Shown: piece after piece, positions 47,450 to 58,059 of the stretch
How positions within the stretch are numbered: the stretch's first letter is position 1
How the letters are laid out: each line of letters starts with the position of its first letter
Origin: Asterias rubens
Taxonomy: Eukaryota; Echinodermata; Asteroidea; Forcipulatida; Asteriidae
Length of the DNA stretch: 64,000 nucleotides
Assembly: GCF_902459465.1 (NCBI RefSeq)
Contig: NW_022985708.1
Span: forward strand, 124,001 to 188,000
Reading direction: 5' to 3'
The notes under the pieces: model-generated
Told to the model about the DNA's origin: nothing
Databases searched by the model: none
The model's input: only the letters and a program-made list of their open reading frames with translations
Program-made: the position numbers and the translations under genes

Positions 47450-50400
47450 TTACTCCTCCCGCGATGTTTCCAGATCTACAGCCTCCTCAGTTACGACCAT
47501 ATTCTCGAAGAACTCCTTCTTGTAAATAGGCATTGTTGTGGTAAGCTTCAGTATTTCTTCTTTTTTTGATAACGCTACACCTCTTGGTGCTTCCATTCTT
47601 GGTACGGACGTAAGTGGATTTTCGTTGCGAGACAGTTTGTTCTCTATCTCCCGAACTTCAGCTTTCTTCAACAGCTTGATCTCTTTGAAGACACAATTTT
47701 CCTCGTGGGATTCTTTGATGTGCATGCTCAAAGAACCTCGGCGAAACTGGATTACTTTAAGGTCCTTCAAAACCAAGTTTACCTTTTTTGCACGATTTTC
47801 AAACAGGTACATTGAACTATGGTCTATTAGTGCACATTTCATATTTTTACGAGAATTGTTGATTATGTCGACAATGTCTGTAAAATCGTATATAGCAGTT
47901 TGACGGTTCATCTTAGTTGCTATGTTTCCATGCACAGCATCTGCAGCCATGAAGGTGTGACCAGGTTCAAAGTACTTTATTGTGATACTCTGGGCTCCCA
48001 CTGAAGGGTCATTTACGATCCTTGGCATTGCTGAGAGCAAAGTCCAGTTCTTGTTTTGAGAGGAGCAGTTGTCCGCATACAATATGATTTCCTCTTTGTC
48101 CCTGTTTTGTTTGATGAAAGCAACGTACGAGCTGCAGACATTGAACGCCTTCCTACCTGCCTCCGCCTCATGCCATAGGACACATGTCGCTTGTCCGTCT
48201 TTACCGGGACATGCAAACGTCTCATTGAAGACAACTAACTTCCGGGAGAAGAAATGATCTTTAGTTGGCACTTTTGGTATCGTTATTGCTTTTTGCATGT
48301 CTACTGTTGCCACAATTACTTTATTGTGTTCTTCCATTTTCTTCGTATCAAGATGAAGGGCTTGTCTTGCTTGTTCAGCATCATTCTTGTGCTTTTGAAA
48401 ACCAGAGCATGCAGCACAGTCACATGTAGTACAACTATGTTCCAATTCCGAATGTGTATGATTATGTTCCATACATTTCTTGCACAAGTCATTTTCAGGT
48501 TGTGCAAATGATATGTTCATTGATTGAAAGACTCCAAAGTAGTAAGTGTAAGAGCACACTACTTCACCCTCAGTCAGGGAGTCTTTGAAATGATTGTACA
48601 TAAGTGTAATCGATAGTTCAGACGGAAGGTACCTTCGGTTGGGAGCATGTTGCCTCTTATAATGGGAAACTTGAGGCCTGTATGAGTTAATGTGAGTAAC
48701 AACTTTGTCATGATACTCTTGGGAAAGTTTATTTTTCGGTTCATGATGACCCCTTTTGTCTCCTGTAGTTCCAACAATTACATCCCCGTCATTTCGAATA
48801 TTGTTCAAGGCAGTAAGTACAAGTTTGTCACTTCTGTAACCTAGAGTGTGTAAAAAGAAAGTCTTACACACTACATTTGCTCCCAAGCGCCACACAAGTG
48901 TGTTAGAACGTCGTGAGTGTTTGGCAGTGTTTGTAACAGAACGCTTCTGGATTCGGTCAACATTTTGAACGAGCCAGTCTCTTTGACGGTTGTATTGAAG
49001 ATCCCAAAAGTTGTTCCATATTGCTTGCCGTTGGATTTCCGGGATTAGCTCTGGACATTTTTTTGAGCACTGACAAACTGGTAGCATTGGATGCTTCCCC
49101 CGATTAGTTTCCTTCTTTTCAAAACTTGTTCGAGAGCGCTTTTTAGCTGCAAAGAAAATAATACATCGAAAGTGTTTAAAAAGTACCCAAGATACATATA
49201 GTTAGTTCGAGAATGTTATTGGTTGGCAAGTATTCATATTGGTATGCATTAACGAGAAAATGACTCACTTTTAGTGGGTAGGTATGTACCAAGGTCCAAT
49301 TTCATAGAGCTGCTTAAGCAGAAAAAATGCTTGACAAATAATTACTGAAAAAAATTAAGAACGGATCCAGTCACAAATTGTGCAGATGATATGGAATTTT
49401 AGCTATAAACCTCTTTCTGCTAAGCAAAACAAATCTTGCACCGAGCTGTTTTTGTGTTTGAGAAGCTCCAAATAAATTTTCCCCAGTTGTACATCTTCAT
49501 ACAGATCTTTCAAGTAGTCTTGCACGTTGTTTTGTTTATGTAGGGAGCCCAAGTGCGCCCTCAGTGTTGAACTTCTAAAAAGTTTACTTTTGGGGATGTC
49601 ACATGACATTCGTTCTCTTTTAACTGTTAATTACTCTACCTTTTGGGGCTTCGGCCATGACTTCATCCTCTTCAATAGGTATTGGTATCTGATCAATATC
49701 GCCTGTAAAATCAAATACGGGTGATTGATAATAAAATATTAAAGGAAAATGTATTTATAATTTAAATTTGTTTACATTTTTTATAATCAATTTAGTCAAA
49801 ATGTTTTTGTAAGAAATGAACCTTGCGAAAACGCAATGGTGTACGACCTCCTATAATCATTATTATTATTATTTTTTTCACTGTCATTTACTATACCTTG
49901 CGGGTCCTCGGCCATGACTTCATCCTCTTCAACAGGTACATGTATTAGTATCTGATCAATATTGCCTGTAACAGGCATGATATTCGGTCCTTGGGAAAAA
50001 AAGTTGGAAAATGTTATTGAGTACAAAGGCTGGCTCACATGTACATGCTGAAAATTCAAATATAGGTGAATGATTGTGTAATTTAAAAGAAAACAAATAA
50101 TCATACTATACATACACAAAATCTTGTCATACAACTTACTACTACATTTTTGAACTTACTTTCAATGTCGCCACTTATGCAGCTCATCAGCATGTCATTT
50201 ATCGCAGTTTCAGCTGAAGGGCATATCATGATATCATCTATTGCAATGAGAAAAAAAACTCAATATTTCAAATAACAATTTTTTTTATTGTTTAGTTACT
50301 TTTAGTTTGATCATCCTTTACTTTTATAAAAAATAATAAAGACCACAGTTACTTACCAAATATTGTATCAGATTCATCTGATAAGCTTTGCATGTCAAAG

Positions 50401-53161
50401 TCCTGGTCCTCATATTGTGCTGCAGGTGCGTGGCTAGAAGATGGCAGTCCTGCGTTGGTGAAGGAGAAAGCTGGTGCAGACGGAAACAATTGTTTACGAC
50501 ATGATGCCTTTTTAGATACAAGGCTGGTTGAAGCAGGCAAAAGGGGCAAGGCCGTCACTTCTGCATCTGTAACAGGCACATTGATGTCTAATACACTAGG
50601 CACATCAATGGCAAGCTTAAAGGCTTGGGGGACACACCTGGGTGAGGTTGAATCAGTCACGGTGGGTAATGCTGCTGCCTGTACATCACTAAGCACATCA
50701 GTTGCAGGTTTAAAGGCTGGGGGCACCCAAGTGGTCGAGGCAACTGTTTCTGCTGGAGTTGGTGAGGCCACTGTCGAGGGTAAACAAAAATATACAAACC
50801 TAATGTAAGGACAATATTGTATGTAAAGCCAAGGCTAGTTTGATATAACCAGAAAATAGTTTTTAATTGAGATTTCCAAAGTTTTCTTACCTGTTTCCTC
50901 ATCTGTGGGAACGAATGATGATGGTGAATCGGTCACAGAAGGCAGTGCTGCTTCCTGCACATCACTGGGCACATCCATTGAAGGCTGAAAGACTGGGGTG
51001 ACCCACATGGTTGAGGCAACTCTTTTAGACCTAGTCAAAGCAACTACGAGAGGTAATGCTCTTGCACATGACTCAGTTTGAGTTTTGGAAAGTTCAATAC
51101 TACCAGTTGCAGGTATGGCCTCATTCAGTGTAGCTGGAGCTGGTAAGGCTGCAATCGAGGGAAAAATCACATAGAGAATAACAACAAGAGAGCGCAAACA
51201 GGTTAAGAGAGTTGAGGTCTTGAGAAAGTGAATTTCTAAATACATTTGACGTTTTCTTACCTACTTGTCCTTGGTTCATTGTTTCAGTTGGGTGAGACAT
51301 GTGCAGCAATGAACTTGCAGCTGATGATGGCACTTCACATGTTGGCTTGGTTCCTAGGAATAAAGTAAATAACATATTAATAGAAATTTAAGTTAAAGTA
51401 GAGTAGTATGAAAAAGGAAGACAACAGCTTCCATAAACTGCTTCCACATCCTCAATAACTCTGATACAAGAAGTATTTTTTTACATGCCTCAATACTGAA
51501 TTTTTGATCCACTTAAGGCATGTCTACTCAAAAATACTTTATTTACATTTCTAAATGTTAGTTTACCAACCTTTGCTAGTTGTAGGCACAGTAACCGTCA
51601 TTGCTGCTGGGGCTGGTAAGGCAGCTGTTTAGGACAAAAACAATTAATAATAATAATAATTAAAGTGTTTTATATATGACAAAAACGTACATGTATGTAA
51701 AGCTGGTGATTTTTTGATGAAACCAGAAAACAAGATTACTTGGAATTTCCTGAGTTTGCTTACCTGCTTCCTCATCTGGGTTAGTAATTGCTGCAGTTGG
51801 ATGAGGTGTGTGCAGCAATGCACATGCAGCTGATGATGGCACTTCACATTTTGGCTGGGTTGCTAGGAATGAAACAAAAAATCGAAAATAGATCCAGCCA
51901 TGGTTTACAACTACATGTAGACAATTATCTAAAAGGCAGGCATCAACATTTATTACTGTTTTCAATAAAGGCAAATGGTCTTCATGCACTTGGGGTGATA
52001 GTGTTGTCAAAAACAGCAACATGTAATTTATTGTGATTTTTGTTAATCCGTGTTAATGTTTGTTTATTATTAGTTATTGTTAGCCTTTTACCGTTCTGAT
52101 GATGTTTTAAGAAAAAAAAATCGCTCATTCTAGTAAAAGCATTAGGGAGGTCTATGTACTACAAGTACATTTACAATAACATAGGCCTACGACCCAGTAA
52201 CTGGGGCGCTGTACTTGTTTTTTTGAAATGTTAACATCTACGAAAAACGAGTACATCGCCACAGTTACTGGGTCTAGGCCTTTACATAACTTATTTTATC
52301 ACTTATCAGTTCAATTTTAAAACTTGTAATATTATAATCATGATAGAGGTGGGGATCAGTCTAACTCTAATCTTGACAACTTGTTTTTGACGTCTTTTGC
52401 CACTAGCTAGACCCAGTAACTGGGGCGCAGCTGTACTCCTTTTTTTTAAATTTTGGCATCATCGGTCGTATTAGCGCCCCAGGTTATTACTGTATGGTTC
52501 ATACATGATCCTACTCTCAGCATGACCGATGGGTGCCCTGCCTCAACCGCGTAGTCGTAACGGTTGCGGCAGGGCACCCATCTAAAATTTTAGACCTGCC
52601 CTGCCTCGACAGTGACGATTACGCGGTTTGAGGCAGGGCACCCATCAATCATGCTGAGAGTAGGAACATGTATGAACCATACATTAATAACCTGGGGCGC
52701 TAATACGACCGATGATGCCAACATTTAAAAAAAAGGACGCCCCAGTTACTGGGTCTAGCCACTGCACTAGCTATTTTTTAACCATTACCATGACCATGTT
52801 ATTCAATTTGCATTCGACTTCCAGTTTTTACAGCTGAAACATTTTTGGGAATATTTTGGGGTGTTAAACTTCAACGTGTATTGTAATTGTTAAAGCTTGT
52901 GATGATAATAACGAACTAGGCCTAAAAAGAAAGTAAAACTTATTTTGTATGAACATTGATTTGATGAATATACGATAAGTGACCAAAAATACATGACCGG
53001 CAACCGTCGTGTTAGACTGCGACGGCCAATGCATTTGATTTAGCATCAGTGATAAAACAGCATTATTGCTGAAATTATAAATATCAACCAGTAATATTCT
53101 ACATACCTTTACGATTTTTAAGCCGGGCCAATTTTAACATCACAAGTCCTCTACTTGCCAT
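47450..53161 (-). CDS. Transposase-like gene, DDE/DUF7869-like C-terminal half
   Basis: ATG at 53161. Exons 53107-53161, 51764-51862, 51571-51624, 51261-51353, 50891-51148, 50357-50770, 50160-50237, 49897-49965, 49640-49702, (49411-49623) and 47450-49146. Every intron is phase 1. With all exons the CDS is 3,093 bp (1,030 residues), but 49640-49702 and 49411-49623 are only 16 bases apart, so probably only one is used per transcript. N-terminal exons encode low-complexity proline/serine modules. The large last exon starts with a CQCSKKC cysteine motif, then VCKTFFLHTLGY, VDMQKA, CxxC clusters, LYADNCSSQNKN and EPGHTFMAADAVHG. These match the RNase H-fold (DDE-like) domain family I remember as DUF7869; D in VDMQ and YADN are candidate catalytic acids. 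Expected to cut and move the surrounding element. Confidence 0.8.
52191..52274. repeat. Small hairpin repeat, GACCCAGTAACTGGGGCG ends
   Basis: About 85 bp in the long first intron of the transposase gene. It has inverted ends GACCCAGTAACTGG / CAGTTACTGGGTC, shared with the larger hairpin at 52409. Confidence 0.6.
52409..52757. mobile_element. Hairpin MITE nested in the transposon
   Basis: Nearly full-length palindrome with ends TAGACCCAGTAACTGGGGCG and reverse complement. Inner arms include the GGTGCCCTGCCTCAA block and TCCTACTCTCAGCATGA. Lies in an intron of the transposase gene, so a later insertion. Target duplication unclear. Confidence 0.7.
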
Positions 53162-53204
53162 TTTGTATTACAGCTACTGCATGTCCAAGCAAACAACAAA
53201 TTGC

Positions 53205-53320
53205 ATGACAGCTAGCTAGCTGCAACCTCGTCCCCATGGTTTACTTTATTTCCAACCATGTTTACAATAGTCCTCGTACTGCTCGACACACCCTGGGGAC
53301 GAGGTCGAGCTAGCTGTGTG
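53205..53320. repeat. Inverted repeat upstream of transposase start
   Basis: AGCTAGCTGCAACCTCGTCCCC is matched at about 53290-53320 by GGGGACGAGGTCGAGCTAGCT-like sequence. A stem of about 20 bp per arm, 45-115 bases upstream of the ATG. Could be a small MITE or affect expression. Confidence 0.55.
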
Positions 53321-53419
53321 TTGCCTTTAGTCTGCATGCCGCCTGCATGTACTTTCACTACATGTGCAGTCAGGGTATAAGTCAAAACTAAAATGATGGC
53401 GCCCTCTCTGTCAGGTTGT

Positions 53420-54050
53420 AAACAAGGCAAAAGGGCGTAACATCAGAATACACCCGCCGCCGGCTAGCAATTAATAAACAGTCTTCAAGGCAAAAGTGTG
53501 TATCAAGAGATAAGTCTTGTTGACATAAAGCTGTTTACTATTGATCAATCTACCTTTTTGATGGTAAAACGGTGTATGTAGAGATACGGCCCTCTGATAG
53601 AAAATAATAATTTGGGAGTAACAAACTTTAATATGGCAAAACGGTGTATCCGAGAGATACATCTTTCTGACGCAGAATTAGTCAGTGATAGCAACATACT
53701 CTTCACATAGCAGAAGAGTGTATCTATAAGATACGTCTCTCTGACATAAAACAAGTAGCTTGTAGTGCAATATTCTTTCAGGGCAAACATATTTAACACT
53801 AAGTTAGGCTGTTTTGCCTCAACATACTCATCTATAAGCGGGTGTTATCTATGAGATACACCGTTTTGCCAAAGAAATCGGAATGAAAATATGAAAAATA
53901 TGTGAAGATAGCACATACTATCTTTAAAATGGTACATCGTACGGACTTGAGACTTCGTTCATTGGGAAAAGCGCCCTCACTTTCCCTAGAAATTGTATTT
54001 TCTCAAAAAGTTGAAAAATTGGGTTACACCCTTTTGCCAAAACAGGGCCG
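53420..54050. repeat. Right terminal and subterminal repeats
   Basis: Copies of the GCAAAA(G/C)(G/T)GTGTAT motif near 53427, 53489, 53562, 53635 and 53710, then in opposite orientation near 53855 and in the terminal repeat at 54025-54050. Confidence 0.8.
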
Positions 54051-54348
54051 CAATGTGCCGGTACCTGCCGGAAATGCCTGACAAGAAGCAGCCATCTTGT
54101 TTCATCCTACCATACAAAATGAGTTGCCGAGATGGGCTAATCTAGACTTATCACTTGGCTGTGCATACAGAGTGACTCTAGGTTATGACTGTACTTTGAT
54201 GGTCCATGACACCTTGAATTTGTTGACAGCAAACGGAGTCTGGCATCTTATCGCATTTTGGTCTGGGGGGGGGGTAAACAGGGAATAGGACCAGCATATG
54301 CAAGAGACCTACAACAGATATAGGCAGTCAAAAATATTATAAACTTAC
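54051..54348. other. Gene C intron remainder with 3'-tail-like repeat
   Basis: After the CAAT duplication, 54136-54240 closely resembles 46095-46190 (shared GTTATGACTGTACTTTG and flanks), the sequence just past gene C's last exon. It looks like the relic of a duplicated gene 3' end. Confidence 0.5.
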
Positions 54349-54426
54349 TGGCATCAACACTGTCCTCCAAAGCTGGGTCACACGAGTCACCTGAATCACT
54401 GCTGTCCTCATCGCTGGTGAAGCCTT
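54349..54426 (-). CDS. Gene C acidic exon
   Basis: 78 bp between CAG|AA and A|GTAAGT, phase 1 on both sides. Encodes EGFTSDEDSSDSGDSCDPAL, very acidic, in the same position as the acidic exons of genes A and B. Confidence 0.75.
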
Positions 54427-54539
54427 CTGCAATAACAAGAAATTAAACTTCTAGAGTTAGCTTTGATTGGTTTCTGGCACACAAATAACAATGTGGGCCA
54501 ATCCGTTGGGTTGGGTGTGTGGGGTTTGGGGTGTACAGT

Positions 54540-54760
54540 GAATGATGTTCAAAGGGGGGGGGGGAGTGGGTTAGGTGATGACGGCCACAGGCCGAGTTAT
54601 CAGGCCCCAAAAACAAAGAGCAATTGTTACATTTAGGTATGCTTGCTTTTTGGCGTACACACCTAAACATGTTGGCCAATCCAATGGGGGGGGGGGGGGG
54701 TGGAAGGGGGGGGGGGAGGTTGTACAGTGAATGAATGTTATTTGGGGGGGGGGGGTACCA
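54540..54760. repeat. Poly(G) tracts
   Basis: Several runs of 9-12 G in a GGGGTGG-rich stretch within an intron of gene C. They split by A/T-rich pieces and can cause assembly length errors. Confidence 0.85.
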
Positions 54761-54807
54761 CAGTTTGAATTAAATTGGAAAGACAAGTTAAAAACGGGTT
54801 CGTTTAC

Positions 54808-55536
54808 CTCCAGTAACATGCAACTCCTCCAAAGATTTGCCATGTTGCGAAACCAAGTTGCCTCTCTCCAAGCTGAGGAAAAGTCTAGACAGTTTGGTAA
54901 CCCTCTGGACAGTGTCTGGCAACTGGTAGTACTCGCGATGGACCCGCAAATCATGACCCATGAAGTCTGCAAGTGTTTCAAGCTGATGTTCATTCAAGGC
55001 CAGAATTTGTGAAACAGTCGCTACATGTTTACGAAGCTTTGTAGACCGCATGCTACCAGCATTCTCAAGGCCCGCCTCATTTGCATATGCTCGTAGACAG
55101 TCGCTTCCTCGTATATGACCTGAGCCTCCGTAACAACTTCGTGCGAATAAGAATATATTGTCTTGTGCCACTCCAGCTGCATTTCTATTTGCGACCAGAG
55201 CCTTCAACCACGCCATCACATCAGTACCAAGAAGCACAGAAACAGTTCTGCCCCTCTTACCAAATATTTTAATGACTTGGAACATTTTACAGAGGTGCCG
55301 TTCAAGATCAGTCATCACGCAATCACCTTTCACAATGGCTGCACTACTGCGCTTGTGAAAATCTTCCAGTTTAATTTTGGATACTTCCCCCTGTCGTCTG
55401 CGGTTGAAGATAATGAGATGGCACAGTGTGACTTCATTCAATTTCTTCCAAGCTGGTGTAATTTCATGGCCCTTAGCAGAGTGTAGGAGCTGCACTTCCC
55501 TGTTGCCAGTTTCATGAAGGAACGATGAGATTGTAG
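54808..55536 (-). CDS. Gene C: tyrosine-recombinase-like exon
   Basis: The frame runs from about 55536 (possible GAG acceptor; a stop lies just upstream) to the donor at 54808 (GGAG|GTAAAC, phase 1). It encodes the YR core: NRRRQGEVSK (box I R), GKRGRTVS (hairpin K), STKLRKH (R; histidine replaced by T), FMGHD and HREYYQ (Y). Compared with genes A and B the N-terminal part of the YR region is missing here; it is either in unseen exons or deleted. A possible upstream exon is at 57363-57521. With 54349-54426 and 46175-46422 it forms gene C. Confidence 0.8.
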
Positions 55537-55876
55537 CTCATAAGTTACGTCATAATTGTTTACTTGCATCCCATAATACTCAGAATTGTGGTAAACGGTC
55601 AGTATGTAAGGTGGCTGGGTTTGTCAGACACAATTTATGAGGACCAGTTTCCTGATCAAATAATAAAAACTATAGTAAATGAAGAATGTTGTGGTATGTT
55701 AGGTACACAATGTCCAGCTAGGAATAAAAACAGGACCCCTCATTGGAACTAGACTGCATTGCTAAACTTCTCATTTGGTTTGTAGAATAAACTCAGTCCC
55801 TCAGTACAGTGTATCGTTTGTCAGACACAATTTGTGAGGACCAGTTTCCTGATCAAATAATAAAAACTCTAGTTAA

Positions 55877-56919
55877 AGGGACACACCAGTTCATCGTTTA
55901 CGCTCAATAGTGATAAAGAAAGAAAGACAATCAATTTTATAATTGTTGTTGTAAAAAAAATCATCAAAGCGGCCCTTAAATCGGGAAGAAAAAAAAAAAA
56001 AAAGGTCAAAAGTCAATGCATACGCTTTACCAGCCGTTTCGAGTGTGAAATTTACGCTGCAATGTCGCAAGTAGACTGGTGCTTTGATTGTCAATATTAT
56101 TATTACTATGTCAAGACATGAGTATCCAGTCTGCATATCCCCGAACTGTTTGTAAACACAGTACGGTCACACAACGATCTTCGCAAACAGCTTTACATTG
56201 GTTGTATTTCCTTCGAAGGGTCCGAAACCATGGAAAACGTTCCTTCAAAATCCCAAGATTGTCGTAAAAAAACATAAAGCCAAACAATCCAAAGCTGATA
56301 AAACCTCAAGTAAAAAGGATAAAAAACACACTCCCTCTTGCATATTCATAAGCTTGCAGCATGATGGGTCGTGTGGTAGTTCCGAGTAACCTTGTGTGGA
56401 CTTCGCTCGTCCTTGCTCTATGCTCACACTAGTGACTAGTGTGAGCCAAGTCCACACAACGCTACTCTGAGCTAGGTTGTGGGAGCAAGCCCCGCGCCAA
56501 GCCACGGCACAGAACGTGGGATATGTGTCGGGGTATGAGTCATGCAATCCCCTCGCACTGGGAACATGGAGCACACTCTCATTGGCCGGACTCTCTGGGT
56601 TAAGTTTTTATAAGCACGATATTTCGTAATAATGTATAATTTGTATCCATAATATGAATACATGCTCTCTTTTGTCAAATACTCATGAACAATAACTTTG
56701 AAATCACAGTTGAATTTGATGCAGTAATTAACTTTTACACGTCTTGAAGTAAGACTACTCAAAAGATCACGTAATTATCCAAACCAAAAAATCGGTTCGG
56801 AAAAACCATGTGACCGTACTTTTTTTTCAGGATATTTCATCTCTACTTCTCAAGACCATGTGAAGACCTTGTATTCTAGTTTGAAGCCCAAAATAGCCCA
56901 ACGAAGCCGGTGTGTACCT
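55877..56919. mobile_element. TTAA-flanked MITE, family 3
   Basis: 1,043 bp. Ends AGGGACACACC and GGTGTGTACCT are imperfect inverted repeats, with TTAA on both sides (55873-55876, 56920-56923). A copy of the 180-bp repeat is interrupted exactly here. Interior holds a palindrome around ACACTAGTGACTAGTGTGAG near 56425-56445. No transposase ORF. Confidence 0.75.
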
Positions 56920-57362
56920 TTAATGAAGAATGTTGTGGTATGTTAAGTACACAATGTCCAACTAGGAATAAAAAGGACCACTCAATGGAACTAGACTGCA
57001 CTACTAAACTTCTCATTTGGTTTGTAGCATAAACGCAGTTCCTCAGTACTGGAATCGTTTGTCAGACACAATTTGTGAGGACCAGTTTCCCAATAAAATA
57101 ATAACAAATATAGTAAATGAAGAATGTTGTGGTTTGGTAGGTACACAATGTCCAGCTAGGAAAAAAAAAAAAACTTTATTGGACTGCATTACAAAACTTC
57201 TCATTAGGTTTGTTGAGCTCCATTTCCCATCAGTACAATTTGCAAGATACTTGTTCACTTTTAAGCAGGTCTTTCCATCAAGAGGGAAATTTTGTAAAAG
57301 CCAGCACTGTTTGCTTCCTGATATTTGTATGAAATTACAAAGGAACATGTGTATCCACTTAC

Positions 57363-57521
57363 TTTGATTAAGGAATCTGCATGACTCCCCACAAGACAAT
57401 TGTCTTGAGTCTCACTTCTGCCTGCATCATTGCTCAACATATTGTCATCAACTGCAGTAGGCAACTCTTCCACTTCCTGGGAGAGGCCATCTTGCAATTT
57501 TTCAACACTTGCTTGTAAATC
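57363..57521 (-). CDS. Possible upstream exon of gene C
   Basis: An open frame sits between a CACAG acceptor (exon start 57521) and an AAA|GTAAGT donor (end 57363). It encodes 53 residues, acidic and glutamine-rich (KLQDGLSQEVEELP). Its composition resembles the acidic linker before the YR region in gene B, but no sequence match is clear. Phase does not join directly to 55536 with certainty. Confidence 0.4.
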
Positions 57522-58059
57522 CTGTGAAAATAAAAACAGAAAATAATCATTCAAAGTAAAACAGTAGTCAAATTTAAAACCCTACTTTTTTGCAAAAATA
57601 TCAAAGACAAATTTAGAGTCAATGGTAGTGTGGTCCTCTTTTCTACAGGTAATTGAAAACTGACAAATATTTGAGTGATATTGGAACTAGACTGCATTAC
57701 TAAACTTCTCATTTGGTTTGTCGAATAAACTCAGTCCCTCAGTACAGTGTATCGTTTGTCAGACACAATTTGTGAGGACCAGTTTCCCAATAAAATAATA
57801 AAAACGATTGTAAATGAAGAATGTTGGTATGTTAAGTACACAATGTACAGATAGGAATAAAAAAGGACCCGTCATTGGAACTAGACTGCACTACTAAACT
57901 TCTCATTTGGTTTGTAGCATAAACTCAGTCCCTCAGTACAGTGTATCGTTTGTCAGACACAATTTGTGAGGACCAGTTTCCCAATAAAATAATAAAAACT
58001 ATAGTTATGAAGAATGTAGTGGTATGGTAGGTACATGTAGGTCCAGCTAGGAATAAAAA

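Larger units (their letters stand above)
46509..54050 (-). mobile_element. Intact-looking 7,542-bp DNA transposon
   Basis: The two ends are perfect inverted repeats for 26 bp, beginning CGGCCCTGTTTTGGCAAAAG. CAAT lies directly outside both (46505-46508, 54051-54054), a 4-bp target duplication. Arrays of a GGCAAAAGGGTGTATC-like motif fill both ends (46523-46970 and about 53420-54035), both orientations, about a dozen copies. One intron-rich minus-strand gene (47450-53161) encodes a transposase-like protein. Inserted in the intron of gene C. I cannot place it in a named superfamily by eye. Confidence 0.88.

Noticed and set aside
54571..54993. 140-codon minus-strand ORF with proline runs
   Set aside because: Shadow of the YR exon combined with translated poly(G) tracts.
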